A stretch of 64,000 bases of DNA from Candidatus Defluviibacillus avedoerensis. Lineage in GTDB: Bacteria > Pseudomonadota > Gammaproteobacteria > Burkholderiales > Burkholderiaceae_C. A model generated the notes under the pieces. It searched no databases. It worked only from the letters and a program-made list of their open reading frames with translations, and was not told the origin of the DNA. Both the position numbers and the translations under genes were made by a program. Shown piece by piece: positions 17,912-26,414 of the stretch. Location of the stretch: NCBI GenBank assembly GCA_016703665.1, contig JADJBS010000013.1, positions 95,887 to 159,886 on the forward strand, read 5' to 3'. Each line of letters starts with the position of its first letter. Within the stretch, counting starts at the first letter, position 1.

Positions 17912-20053
17912 ATGAAAACCATTCAATATTCCCTGGCTGACGGCATTGCCACCATCACGTTCGATGAACCCAATTCACCCGTCAACACCATGTGCCTGGA
18001 TTGGCAAAAAGACCTGGGTATCGTCACGGCCCAGGTTCTCACCGACAAGGCGGCAATCAGAGGCATCGTGCTCGCGTCCAACAAGTCCACCTTCTTCGCG
18101 GGTGCAGACCTCAAAGGGTTGATGCGGTCCAAGGCAACGGATGGCCCTAAGGTCTTCGCTGAAATCGAGGCCATGAAGAAAAACTTCCGCACTTTGGAAA
18201 CGCTGGGCGTGCCGGTGGTGAGTTGTATCAATGGGGCGGCGCTCGGTGGTGGTTGGGAAGTGGCCTTGGTTGGCCATTACCGGATTGCAGTGAACGACAA
18301 GAAAATTCAGCTTGGACTGCCTGAAATTACCCTTGGCTTGATTCCCGGGGCCAGTGGCATCACCAAAATGACCCGATTGCTTGGCCTGATGGGTGCGCAG
18401 CCTTACATTCTGGAAGCCAAACTCTTCAATCCTACCCATGCGATGGAACTTGGTTTGGTGCATGAACTGGTAGCCGACGCATCCCAATTGCGCGAGCGCG
18501 CTCTTGCCTTCATTGCGGCGAATCCCACGTCACAACACCCTTGGGACGACAAGGCCTACAAGATTCCGGGAGGAACACCTTCTAACCCGAAGATCGCAGC
18601 TGGATTGGTCGTGGCACCTGCCATGATGAAGAAGACCTCGCGTGGCTTGTACCCTGCGCCCGAGGCAGCTTTGTGTGCCATGGTGGAAGGTGCTCAGGTC
18701 GACTTTGATACTGCATTGCGTATAGAAAGCCGGTATCTGGCACGCTTGGCCGTTGACCCTGTGGCCAAGAACATGGTCAACACCTTCTTCTTCAATATGA
18801 ATGCGATCAAGTCGGGTCAAAGTCGCCCGAAAGATGTCCCGCGCTTCAAGCCGACCAAGGTGGGCGTTTTGGGTGCAGGAATGATGGGTGCTGGCATTGC
18901 CTATGCCCAGGCCAGCAAGGGTATTGCAACTGTACTCAAAGATGTGAGCCAAGAGAAAGCAGACTTGGGCAAAGCCTACAGCACCAAGATCACGCAGCCG
19001 CGTGTCGACAAGGGCCGCATGAGTCCGCACGACCAAGTTGCGCTTTTGTCGAGGATCACGGCCACTGACAAGGCGGTAGATTTGCAAGGCTGTGAGCTGA
19101 TCATTGAGGCTGTGTTTGAGCAGCGTGACCTCAAGGCCAAGGTGACTCAGGAAGCCGAACCTATGCTCGCGACAGGTGGGTTTTTTGCCAGCAACACTTC
19201 CACATTGCCGATCAGCGGCTTGGCCAAGGCCAGCGCGAATGCCAGCAAGTTCATCGGTATCCACTTCTTCAGCCCAGTGGACAAGATGAAACTGGTGGAA
19301 ATCATTCGCGGAGCCCAAACCGACGACGAGACGGTGGCGCGTGCTTATGACTATGTGCAGGCCTTGGGCAAGATACCGATTGTGGTCAACGATTCCCGCG
19401 GGTTTTACACCAGCCGGACTTTCGGCACTTTTGTGCTGGAAGGCATTTCCATGCTGGAGGAGGGCATTCCCGCCGCCGTGGTGGAGAACGCAGGCGTGCA
19501 GTGCGGCATGCCGGTCGGCCCTCTCACGGTGCTAGATCAAACCTCGCTTTCTTTGAGTGTCCATGTGATGGATCAGACCCAGGCCGACTACGCTGCTGAA
19601 GGCAAAACATGGGAGCCTGCACCCGGTCAAATGCTGGTGCAGCGCATGGTCAAAGAATTGAAACGACCAGGCCGAGCCGCAGGGGCCGGTTTTTATGACT
19701 ACGCCGACGGCAAGAAGGTCCAACTTTGGCCAGGTTTGAAGGCCGAATTTGAAAAGCCCGGCATGGCATGGGACATGGCCACCTTGAAGGATCGCATTCT
19801 TTACCGCCAGTCGGTCGAGACCGCACGCTGCCTGGCGGAAGGCGTGCTGTCAAGCGTGCACGACGGCAACATTGGCTCCATCTTTGGGATCGGGTTTCCC
19901 GCCTGGACAGGTGGTGCGCTACAGTTCATTTACAGCATGGGTGTGGATGCGTTTGCCAAGCGTTGTGCAGAACTCGAGCAAAATTACGGTCCCCGCTTTG
20001 CACTGACCGATAAGGTCATTGCCTGTTTGAAGAAGCACCAGCCGATTTATTGA
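17912..20053 (+). CDS. fadB: Bifunctional enoyl-CoA hydratase / 3-hydroxyacyl-CoA dehydrogenase
   Basis: 713 aa, intact, the FadB/FadJ-type alpha subunit of the beta-oxidation complex. Residues 1-200 form the crotonase domain: STFFAGADLKGLM and SCINGAALGGGWEVALVGHY carry the oxyanion hole, and ITLGLIPGASGITKMTRLLG the acid/base region. From about residue 315 comes the NAD-binding GVLGAGMMGAGIAYAQASKG; STLPISGLAKASANASKF and GIHFFSPVDKMKLVEIIRG hold the catalytic His. Two C-terminal 3HCDH domains complete it. The gene follows the thiolase after 104 bases and is seven bases before the next hydratase gene. It converts enoyl-CoA to 3-ketoacyl-CoA, and thiolase finishes the cycle. Confidence 0.95.
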   Translation: MKTIQYSLADGIATITFDEPNSPVNTMCLDWQKDLGIVTAQVLTDKAAIRGIVLASNKSTFFAGADLKGLMRSKATDGPKVFAEIEAMKKNFRTLETLGVPVVSCINGAALGGGWEVALVGHYRIAVNDKKIQLGLPEITLGLIPGASGITKMTRLLGLMGAQPYILEAKLFNPTHAMELGLVHELVADASQLRERALAFIAANPTSQHPWDDKAYKIPGGTPSNPKIAAGLVVAPAMMKKTSRGLYPAPEAALCAMVEGAQVDFDTALRIESRYLARLAVDPVAKNMVNTFFFNMNAIKSGQSRPKDVPRFKPTKVGVLGAGMMGAGIAYAQASKGIATVLKDVSQEKADLGKAYSTKITQPRVDKGRMSPHDQVALLSRITATDKAVDLQGCELIIEAVFEQRDLKAKVTQEAEPMLATGGFFASNTSTLPISGLAKASANASKFIGIHFFSPVDKMKLVEIIRGAQTDDETVARAYDYVQALGKIPIVVNDSRGFYTSRTFGTFVLEGISMLEEGIPAAVVENAGVQCGMPVGPLTVLDQTSLSLSVHVMDQTQADYAAEGKTWEPAPGQMLVQRMVKELKRPGRAAGAGFYDYADGKKVQLWPGLKAEFEKPGMAWDMATLKDRILYRQSVETARCLAEGVLSSVHDGNIGSIFGIGFPAWTGGALQFIYSMGVDAFAKRCAELEQNYGPRFALTDKVIACLKKHQPIY

Positions 20054-20059
20054 ACTGTC

Positions 20060-20869
20060 GTGGAGAAAATTGCCGTGGAAGATAAAACTGTTCTTTATGC
20101 TGAGCACGGTGCGGTTGCATTGCTCACCTTGAATCGCCCTGCAGCGCTCAACAGCTTTGTGCCTGCCATGCATGCGGATCTGGCGGACGGCTTGACTAGA
20201 GCGGAGTCTAACCCCGCCATCCGCGCCCTGGTCATCACGGGTGCTGGTCGTGGGTTTTGCGCCGGTGCCGATTTGTCGTCCTTTGATTTCACGCCCGGCC
20301 CGGGTTTAGTGGAACGTGCCGACCCAGGTCCAGTGATCGAAAAGAATTTCAACCCCACCGTTCGCAGGCTTCAAGGCCTTCGCATGCCCACCATTGCTGC
20401 AGTGAACGGTGTCGCCGCTGGTGCTGGCGTTTCTTTAGCGATGACCTGTGACATCGCTATCGCAGCGCCCGCCGCCAGCTTTATACAGGCATTCAGCAAA
20501 ATCGGTCTGATTCCTGATGCTGGAGGGACATGGTTTTTGCCTCAGCGTGTTGGTATCGCACGCGCATTGGCCCTGGCGATGACGGGTGACAAACTTGAAG
20601 CAGCCCGAGCCAAAGAGTGGGGAATGATTTGGGATATCGCCGATGATCCTGTGGCAGCGGCATTAGTGTTGGCACAAAAACTGGCGGTAATGCCTACACA
20701 GGCGATGGTTGCCACACGCAAGGCCATGCGTGTTGGCGCGTCAAATACCTTAGACCAGCAATTGGATTTGGAGCGCGATACACAATCAGCATTGGGCCGA
20801 ACGCATGACTATATCGAGGGGGTGCTAGCGTTTTTGGAGAAACGACCGCCAGCGTTTAGGGGCATTTAG
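20060..20869 (+). CDS. Enoyl-CoA hydratase/isomerase (PaaG-like)
   Basis: 269-aa crotonase-fold enzyme. ALLTLNRPAALNSF opens the fold; GAGRGFCAGADLSSFD and AVNGVAAGAGVSLAMTCDIA are the two oxyanion-hole loops; FSKIGLIPDAGGTWFLPQRV holds the acidic residue position usual for isomerases/hydratases of the PaaG group. The C-terminal helix segment with SALGRTHDYIEGVLAFLEKR is typical. The start is a GTG at 20060, with GTG 20075 as a close alternative. It lies seven bases after fadB and so is probably cotranscribed. It may handle double bonds of unsaturated or ring-derived acyl-CoA that FadB processes poorly; the true substrate is not shown by the sequence. Confidence 0.88.
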   Translation: MEKIAVEDKTVLYAEHGAVALLTLNRPAALNSFVPAMHADLADGLTRAESNPAIRALVITGAGRGFCAGADLSSFDFTPGPGLVERADPGPVIEKNFNPTVRRLQGLRMPTIAAVNGVAAGAGVSLAMTCDIAIAAPAASFIQAFSKIGLIPDAGGTWFLPQRVGIARALALAMTGDKLEAARAKEWGMIWDIADDPVAAALVLAQKLAVMPTQAMVATRKAMRVGASNTLDQQLDLERDTQSALGRTHDYIEGVLAFLEKRPPAFRGI

Positions 20870-20884
20870 ACTTCAAAACGGAGG

Positions 20885-20900
20885 GCAGTCTAAGGACTGC
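20885..20900. terminator. Small hairpin between convergent genes
   Basis: GCAGTC-TAAG-GACTGC, a perfect 6-bp stem between the hydratase gene and the convergent lipoprotein gene, overlapping the latter's stop. No good T run follows, so it is at best a weak bidirectional terminator. Confidence 0.3.
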
Positions 20901-21456
20901 TACAAACCGTGATTGTGGAGCCAGTGCCATTTGACTGCTGAAGTTCAAACGGCCCCATCAAGACACTTTCTCCACTGTCTCTGACGGTGGCGCTCAGATT
21001 TGTACTGTTGATATTCCCACTGGCAAACGTCAATGCCAAATGCGCGACGAGCGTGCTCACATCCACTTGTCCATCTGGCAAGATTCTGGTCGAACTGTAG
21101 GTTCCCAATAAATTGACCGTACCATCTGGCGCAATAGACCAGTCTCCCGCATACGTAAAAGCCTGACATGCTTTGCGCAAGTCAATTCTTTGTGTATCCA
21201 ATGACAGAACGGCATTTCTTAGAGCCGAAACAGAGGGACCGAAAACACTGGCGGCTCTCTCCGCGTTGGAGCCACCAAAGACTGCTGTGGGCATGCTCTG
21301 CGCACCTGAGTAAGTGATGGGAGCGAAGATCGGTGTAGTCGGTGAATTCGAGCCAATGCTTGGCCCGGTTCCAGTGCCGCCCGTACCCGGACCGCAACCT
21401 GTCAAGATTGCCAGCATCGCGAGCGCGATCAGCAGGGAGGTCTTAAGGGTTTTCAT
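20890..21456 (-). CDS. Hypothetical lipoprotein, partner of the DUF6502-like gene
   Basis: 188-aa secreted protein of unknown function. MKTLKTSLLIALAMLAILTGC is a lipoprotein signal with lipobox LTGC, so the mature protein starts at Cys21. A Gly/Thr/Ser/Pro-rich linker of about 25 residues follows, then a domain with TYAGDWSIAPDGTVNLLG and SSTRILPDGQVDVSTLVAHL, alternating hydrophobic and polar residues suggesting beta-sandwich. There is a cysteine pair (in RKACQAF and near the C-terminus, TVCSS) that could form a disulfide. I chose ATG 21456 because the signal peptide starts there; longer in-frame extensions are not signal-like. It overlaps the upstream gene end by 14 bases, so the two are probably translated together. 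Confidence 0.7.
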   Translation of the reverse strand: MKTLKTSLLIALAMLAILTGCGPGTGGTGTGPSIGSNSPTTPIFAPITYSGAQSMPTAVFGGSNAERAASVFGPSVSALRNAVLSLDTQRIDLRKACQAFTYAGDWSIAPDGTVNLLGTYSSTRILPDGQVDVSTLVAHLALTFASGNINSTNLSATVRDSGESVLMGPFELQQSNGTGSTITVCSSP

Positions 21457-22258
21457 TGGGGGCGGCATAAAAATAGCTACCGAAACGTACACGGTGCACA
21501 CGTGGATCAACCGGACAATTTGCAGCATCATGATCAAAGCGTGCTTGAGCTTCTTGCATGACGGTCTTGAATGTTTGTCGCCAAGCTTGTGCTGCAACAA
21601 CATGCAGTTGCCTCGCAGACGCTTCGCTCAATTCATCAACAAAGATAGCTTGCTCCAGGAAGTTCTTATTGTCGTGCAAATTGGCGCATGCTGCGGCCAA
21701 ATGATCATGTACGTTTGCTTGCAGCAATTGGACCATTTCCTCAAATCCCAGGCTCGGTGCGAATCCGTTCGTGACCATGCAGATCTTGCCATCTGCCTCA
21801 GTCACAATGCCTAAGCGGGTCAATTCGTCCAGAACGGCTTTAGGGCGAATATCACTGCTGATGCCTGCGACCAAAGCATCAAATGTGCCTGGACCTTCAC
21901 CTCTGCTAAGTGCCAACGCAGTCCCGTCTTCTCCAATGAACTGACGATCAGTAAGCCAGCGGGCAACAATCTGGCTAGCCATGTTCAAGGCAGGTGCAAG
22001 TTCCGTCGCATCTTTGGAATTGTTTCGGGTCTTTATCCGAATATCACGTCGATGAACCCCAGAAAGCAAGCTCACTGCGCTGCCGGTCTTGACGGCGCCT
22101 GTTGTCTCCAATTCATCCTGAGCAGCTTCGAGAAACACGCGTTTCAATGCAACAGAAAAGGCCGGATAGGCAACCCCATTTCGCAATAAAAGGCGCACCA
22201 ATGGCTTGAGAAGTCGCAGTGCGCTCTCAAGAACAATGGTTGAGCGAGAAATTTGCAT
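21443..22258 (-). CDS. DUF6502-like cytoplasmic regulator candidate
   Basis: About 271 aa. The opening MQISRSTIVLESALRLLKPL, with VRLLLRNGVAYPAFSVALKR and a VSLLSGVHRRDIR segment, resembles the DUF6502 family, whose N-terminal half looks like a winged-helix domain (remembered pattern, not searched). The rest is helical with no enzyme motif, and it has no signal or membrane segment. ATG 22258 is preferred; the frame is open to 22303. The downstream lipoprotein gene overlaps it. An AT-rich inverted repeat at 22282-22300 sits just upstream and may be its own operator. I infer a regulator of an envelope function carried out by the lipoprotein, but no experiment known to me supports this. Confidence 0.65.
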   Translation of the reverse strand: MQISRSTIVLESALRLLKPLVRLLLRNGVAYPAFSVALKRVFLEAAQDELETTGAVKTGSAVSLLSGVHRRDIRIKTRNNSKDATELAPALNMASQIVARWLTDRQFIGEDGTALALSRGEGPGTFDALVAGISSDIRPKAVLDELTRLGIVTEADGKICMVTNGFAPSLGFEEMVQLLQANVHDHLAAACANLHDNKNFLEQAIFVDELSEASARQLHVVAAQAWRQTFKTVMQEAQARFDHDAANCPVDPRVHRVRFGSYFYAAPNENP

Positions 22259-22281
22259 GAATGAGTTGCGAAATCGTGTTT

Positions 22282-22300
22282 TGTGGGATATTATTCCACA
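22282..22300 (-). promoter_or_regulatory. Inverted repeat overlapping the DUF6502-like promoter
   Basis: TGTGGGATATTATTCCACA has TGTGG/CCACA arms around an AT-rich centre that on the minus strand contains a -10-like AATAAT. It lies 24 bases before the start codon and could be an operator. No matching -35 is certain. Confidence 0.4.
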
Positions 22301-22500
22301 CACGATTCAAAGAATCCACTTCCAAAGTGCTTTTGAAACGGGCAAACAGGCAATGTGTTCCCGGCTGACAACAGTGTCAGGCAGGGGTAGGCAGTGCAAG
22401 TTTTGCAGGTGGGTTCTGTGGGTTTTCCAAGGAGACGTCGGCTTTGCGAGGGCTGACGGGGTGGGGAAGGGGGTGTGCACCTAACGCACACGGGTAGGGA

Positions 22501-22528
22501 CGCAGCCGCTACAGCCGTAGCGGCTGCG
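22501..22528 (-). terminator. 12-bp perfect hairpin over the stop of the lipocalin-like gene
   Basis: CGCAGCCGCTAC, loop AGCC, GTAGCGGCTGCG: a perfect GC-rich 12-bp stem that contains the last codons and the TAG stop of the lipocalin-like gene. No T run follows on the minus strand, so it may act as an mRNA 3'-end stabiliser or a Rho-linked pause site rather than an intrinsic terminator. Confidence 0.5.
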
Positions 22529-23660
22529 CATAACCCGTCATTTCCAGATAGCCATAGCCAATCCGCCGATGGCTGCTGTCCACCAATTCACTGAGACCCT
22601 CCCAGTAAATAGCGCCTGTGCTTGCGCGACTGTCGAGTTCCTGATTTTCGACAAGGGCTCTAACGGTGTACAAGCCCATCGGTGTGCGGACCTGCCATTC
22701 AACCGGATATCTGGCTTCGCTCTTGGGGCTTTTCCAAAATTTAACGGGCTGGAAGATGACATCGCCGCGGTTGAATGCATCAGTTCTCTCTTCGTCCGAA
22801 CGTTTGGCCATGGAATTTTTGGCGCGCCTCAATGAACCACCATCCCAAAGCGCAGCCCCCGATTTGTCTCGTATCTGAAAGGCGGTCAATGCACTGCCGT
22901 TGTCCAGATTCATGCCGATCCAGTCCCAGCCAACAGCATCGGGGTGAAGCATTTCGTTGCTCCACTCATGGTCCAACCAAGCGCTTCCCTGAATTTGCTG
23001 CGATTTTCCCTGAATGCTGAGCTTGCCTTCAACAGACAACTGAGGCTGGCTGTAGTAGAAGCTGGTTTGCGAAGCCTGCGGTCCTTTGCGCGACAAGCCC
23101 TCATAGCCTTGCAGCATGACAGATTGACTCGTCTGCAAGCTCAAATCCAGGCCAAACAGCTGGGTAGCCACCAGTGCTCGGTATACGCTGCTGTTGGTTT
23201 CTGAGCGGCCGGGTTCGCGTTTGAGTGACCAATCCCGTAACTCCACCTGCGTGGTGCGAAGCCCAGCGGAGGCGATGTCCGTTGCCGGGACGTTTGAAGA
23301 TCTGGCTATACGCTGGTCGTGCCAGAACTTGCCTTTCTTGATATCAGTGATGGCTGCATGGGCAAAGATCAAGTGTTTGGCGGCAAAGCTGGATTTCATC
23401 TCTTGTGTACTTTCAACAAGAGAACGAAAAAAGGTGACCTGAAAACCGTACTCGGGTGGCGCATCCCGTGATTTGTCCTGTGCACGTGCCATTCCAGTCA
23501 CGTACCACCATTCGGTTTTTGCATCGAGATGGGCACCGAAATCCCGAGGGAATTCCAGCGCGCGGATGGGCAGTGCTGGCCTGCTACCGGCACCGAAACT
23601 TGGCATACCTACCAGCGCACCACCCGCACCCGTCAGCAAAGAGCGTCGCCGCAAATCCAT
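22509..23660 (-). CDS. AttH/CrtC-type lipocalin-like exported protein
   Basis: 383 aa. MDLRRRSLLTGAGGALVGMP is a Tat-like signal (RRRSLL). The body carries the AttH/carotenoid-1,2-hydratase signatures: FPRDFGAHLDAKTEWWYVTG, FQVTFFRSLVES, FAHAAITDIKKGKFWHDQRI, GSAWLDHEWSNEMLHPDAVG and WDWIGMNLDNGSALTAFQIR. These define a tandem-lipocalin fold that binds hydrophobic ligands; here, beside an ABC exporter, it is more likely a lipid- or isoprenoid-handling protein than a carotenoid enzyme, as no other crt gene is present. The ATG overlaps the permease stop (TGATG), so translation is coupled. The frame extends further upstream inside the permease gene but the Tat signal sets the start. Confidence 0.85.
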   Translation of the reverse strand: MDLRRRSLLTGAGGALVGMPSFGAGSRPALPIRALEFPRDFGAHLDAKTEWWYVTGMARAQDKSRDAPPEYGFQVTFFRSLVESTQEMKSSFAAKHLIFAHAAITDIKKGKFWHDQRIARSSNVPATDIASAGLRTTQVELRDWSLKREPGRSETNSSVYRALVATQLFGLDLSLQTSQSVMLQGYEGLSRKGPQASQTSFYYSQPQLSVEGKLSIQGKSQQIQGSAWLDHEWSNEMLHPDAVGWDWIGMNLDNGSALTAFQIRDKSGAALWDGGSLRRAKNSMAKRSDEERTDAFNRGDVIFQPVKFWKSPKSEARYPVEWQVRTPMGLYTVRALVENQELDSRASTGAIYWEGLSELVDSSHRRIGYGYLEMTGYAQPLRL

Positions 23661-26377
23661 CACCAGTCCTCCTTCACGGCAAGTACCGCGTCTTGACCTG
23701 CCGCAGCCCGACCGGCCAGCCATGCGGTAAGGGTGCCAGCCACCACCACGGCAAGGCAAAGCAGTGAAAGCCGTATCCAGGGGAGCACCATCTCCATGGT
23801 CCAGTGAAAGCTTTGGGGGTTGATCACATGCACAAGCACCACTGCGACAGCGATACCTAACAGCAAACCGGCGGCTGCACCAATGCCCGTCCAGACCAGT
23901 CCTTCGCCTGCGACGAGTTGCAGGATCTGGGTGCGTGTCAGGCCCAGATGTGTCAGTAAACCAAACTCCTTGCGTCGCGCCAGTGCCTGCGCACTGAACG
24001 ACGCAGCGACGCCGAAAAGTCCAATGGCAATGGCCACAGCTTGTAGCCAATAGGTAACGGCAAAAGTGCGGTCGAAAATCTGGAGTGACACATCCCGCAG
24101 TTGTGCTGTCGTGGCAAATTCAAGCAACTGCGCCGTGTCTCCACCCACGGTGTTACCCGCCTTGTTTTCGATCAGACTGAACTCTTCGGCCAGCTTGCGA
24201 ATGCGATTTTGCATTTCTGTCGCACTGCTGTCTTGCGCCAGCCATAAGGCCAAGTCATTGATGCGCGTGTCACCGCTCAATCGAACAAAGTCTGTGGTGT
24301 CGATTGCCATGCTTCCATGTTGTCGAGCATAGTCGCGCCAGATGCCTGCAACGAAATAGTTGGCACCCAGAACGGGAGCCAGCGAGCCAGACCCTTCCAG
24401 CTTGAATGCTTTGGCCGGATTGAAATACCCACCAAGCTTCAGCCTGTACAAATCGGCCATCGCTTCACTGATGTAGAGAGGCACAGCTTCTTTGGCCTCT
24501 GCAGGCAGCGGCAATGCCAGCCCCAGCAACGGTAGATTGGGCTTGGGAGCCTGCGCTGTGCTTTGGGGCCCGTGCAATGGGCGGGCAATCAGGGTGACCG
24601 GCGGTTGGATGGGCGAAAGCTGCAAACTGACAATGCGCACTGGCGCTACCTTGGTGATGCCCTTTAATCCGCCAATGCCTTGTACCAGTTCTGGGCCAAG
24701 GAAAGCGGCGTCACTCGCGCTGGCTGATTTGGCTGTCCTCACATACAAGTCAGCCGGCAAAACCTGGCCTAACCAGTCGCTCACCGATTGCCGGAAGCTC
24801 GTCACCATCACGGTGAGGGCCACGGCCAGACTCAATGACGCCACCACCCCGCTGATGGCCACCGCCGCAGTTTGCCGCTGGCGCCTTGCACGCTCAACAG
24901 CCAGCAAGGGAAGCAATGTTCCATTCAACAATGGGCTGATGGCGCCGTAAACGCTTGCCACCAGCATCGGCAAAGAGTTGATCCCACCCATCAGCAAGAG
25001 CGCGACCGAAGCGTAGGCCGCCAATGGCAGGCCCCCTATGGGCGGTACCATGGCTAGGCCCCCAGCGAGCGCGATCAAGCTCATGCTGACGATGTGATGG
25101 CGCCAGCTCAGTGGCGCTTGTATTCCGAGTCCTTTCAACGTCTGTGCGGGTGGCATTTGTTGCGCCTGGCGAGCCGGCCACCAGCCTCCCGCAAGTGCTG
25201 CAAGAACACCCAGCAATCCGTAGACAGAGGCCGCTTCGAGGCTCCATTGCAGTGGAGGCGACGAGGCAGAAAAATAGCCTCCACCGAGATCGCCCCCAAG
25301 CACATGCAACGCCAGGCTGGCCAGCCCCGTGCCCAGCGCCAAGCCCAGCAGACTGCCAAACGAGCCGAGCATGAACGACTCGTATAAGACCAGCCTCAGT
25401 CGCTCACCTGGGGTGAGCCCCAATACGCCCAACAACGCAAACTGCTGGGCGCGCTTGGCCACGCTCAGCGCTAGCACCGAAAATACCAGAAATGCTCCTG
25501 TAAACAGGGCGACCAGCGACAACACCGTCAAGTTCACTCGGTATGCACTCGACATAGAATGGATGCGTTGGTCCATGTCGCCGGGTTCAACCACCGTCAC
25601 CTGCCCGGCAAAGCCAGTCAAGAGCGCTGCATCGCGCAAAAAGGCCGCACGGTCTGCACCCGGTATCAGTGTTAAATCGATTCGGCTGAGTATCCCGAGT
25701 TTGCCAAACTGCTCTTGCACCGCGCCAATGTCCATCACCACCAGGGCAGGGCCGCCGCTGGTGACATGCCCCGCGACCTGGAATTCAAGTACACGCATGC
25801 CGCTTTGTAGATAAAGTCGTTCACGCTTGGCATTGCCGACCAATGGCGCATCTCCAGCTGTTGCTGTATTGCCGAATGCGGGCGGCTTGCTTGATATCAA
25901 TTGCCGTGCGCTGGTGTTTAAAAACACGGCGTCTGGCGCGAAGATGGACAGCCTGTGGTCTGTGTCCGCAATATCCCCGCCTTCCATAGGGGCCGGGACA
26001 GGGATCACTTCTGGGTTGATGCTACCCAAGGTAAGGGCATCCACGCCCAGCACCCGCAGGGCTTGTTTTTCGCCACTGTCTGTGACGGCGTAGGTGCTGA
26101 TTTCCACCACAGGCGTGATCGCCTGAATAGACGGGTGACGAGCCAGTTCGCCATACAGTGCCTCGTCAAAGCCCGAAGAAACCGCGCGCAACGACAAGTC
26201 TGGTTGGCCGTTGACTGAGCGCACGGCACGCGCAAACTCAGTCTGGGCCGAGGCATTGATCAAGTGAACTGAGAACGCCAAGGCCACACCCAACATTACG
26301 GCCACGACCGCCGCAGCATTGCGCCAGGGGTGATGGCGAAGCTCTTGCCACGAAAAGCTGGTCAACAGGCGCCGCAT
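23660..26377 (-). CDS. ABC transporter permease with two FtsX domains
   Basis: About 905 aa. MRRLLTSFSWQELRHHPWRN is followed by the first membrane helix (AAAVVAVMLGVALAFSVHLI), a large periplasmic domain, three helices (LVALFTGAFLVFSVLALSVA and following), a central membrane helix pair, a second periplasmic domain and three last helices ending with LSLLCLAVVVAGTLTAWLAG. This is the duplicated FtsX/MacB-like permease of the AttF/AttG type, which often extracts lipids or lipoproteins from the inner membrane. ATG 26377 is chosen over the longer 26467 start because family members begin near this point and the 26467 start lies inside the ATPase gene. Partners: the ATPase upstream and the lipocalin-like protein downstream. 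Confidence 0.9.
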   Translation of the reverse strand: MRRLLTSFSWQELRHHPWRNAAAVVAVMLGVALAFSVHLINASAQTEFARAVRSVNGQPDLSLRAVSSGFDEALYGELARHPSIQAITPVVEISTYAVTDSGEKQALRVLGVDALTLGSINPEVIPVPAPMEGGDIADTDHRLSIFAPDAVFLNTSARQLISSKPPAFGNTATAGDAPLVGNAKRERLYLQSGMRVLEFQVAGHVTSGGPALVVMDIGAVQEQFGKLGILSRIDLTLIPGADRAAFLRDAALLTGFAGQVTVVEPGDMDQRIHSMSSAYRVNLTVLSLVALFTGAFLVFSVLALSVAKRAQQFALLGVLGLTPGERLRLVLYESFMLGSFGSLLGLALGTGLASLALHVLGGDLGGGYFSASSPPLQWSLEAASVYGLLGVLAALAGGWWPARQAQQMPPAQTLKGLGIQAPLSWRHHIVSMSLIALAGGLAMVPPIGGLPLAAYASVALLLMGGINSLPMLVASVYGAISPLLNGTLLPLLAVERARRQRQTAAVAISGVVASLSLAVALTVMVTSFRQSVSDWLGQVLPADLYVRTAKSASASDAAFLGPELVQGIGGLKGITKVAPVRIVSLQLSPIQPPVTLIARPLHGPQSTAQAPKPNLPLLGLALPLPAEAKEAVPLYISEAMADLYRLKLGGYFNPAKAFKLEGSGSLAPVLGANYFVAGIWRDYARQHGSMAIDTTDFVRLSGDTRINDLALWLAQDSSATEMQNRIRKLAEEFSLIENKAGNTVGGDTAQLLEFATTAQLRDVSLQIFDRTFAVTYWLQAVAIAIGLFGVAASFSAQALARRKEFGLLTHLGLTRTQILQLVAGEGLVWTGIGAAAGLLLGIAVAVVLVHVINPQSFHWTMEMVLPWIRLSLLCLAVVVAGTLTAWLAGRAAAGQDAVLAVKEDW

Positions 26378-26414
26378 AGGCGAGCTGAACCGGCTGGGCT
26401 GCGCGACCTCGTGC

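Noticed and set aside
22509..23660. Carotenoid 1,2-hydratase as part of carotenoid synthesis
   Set aside because: No other carotenoid genes are present; the linkage to an ABC exporter fits the AttH-type use of the same fold better.
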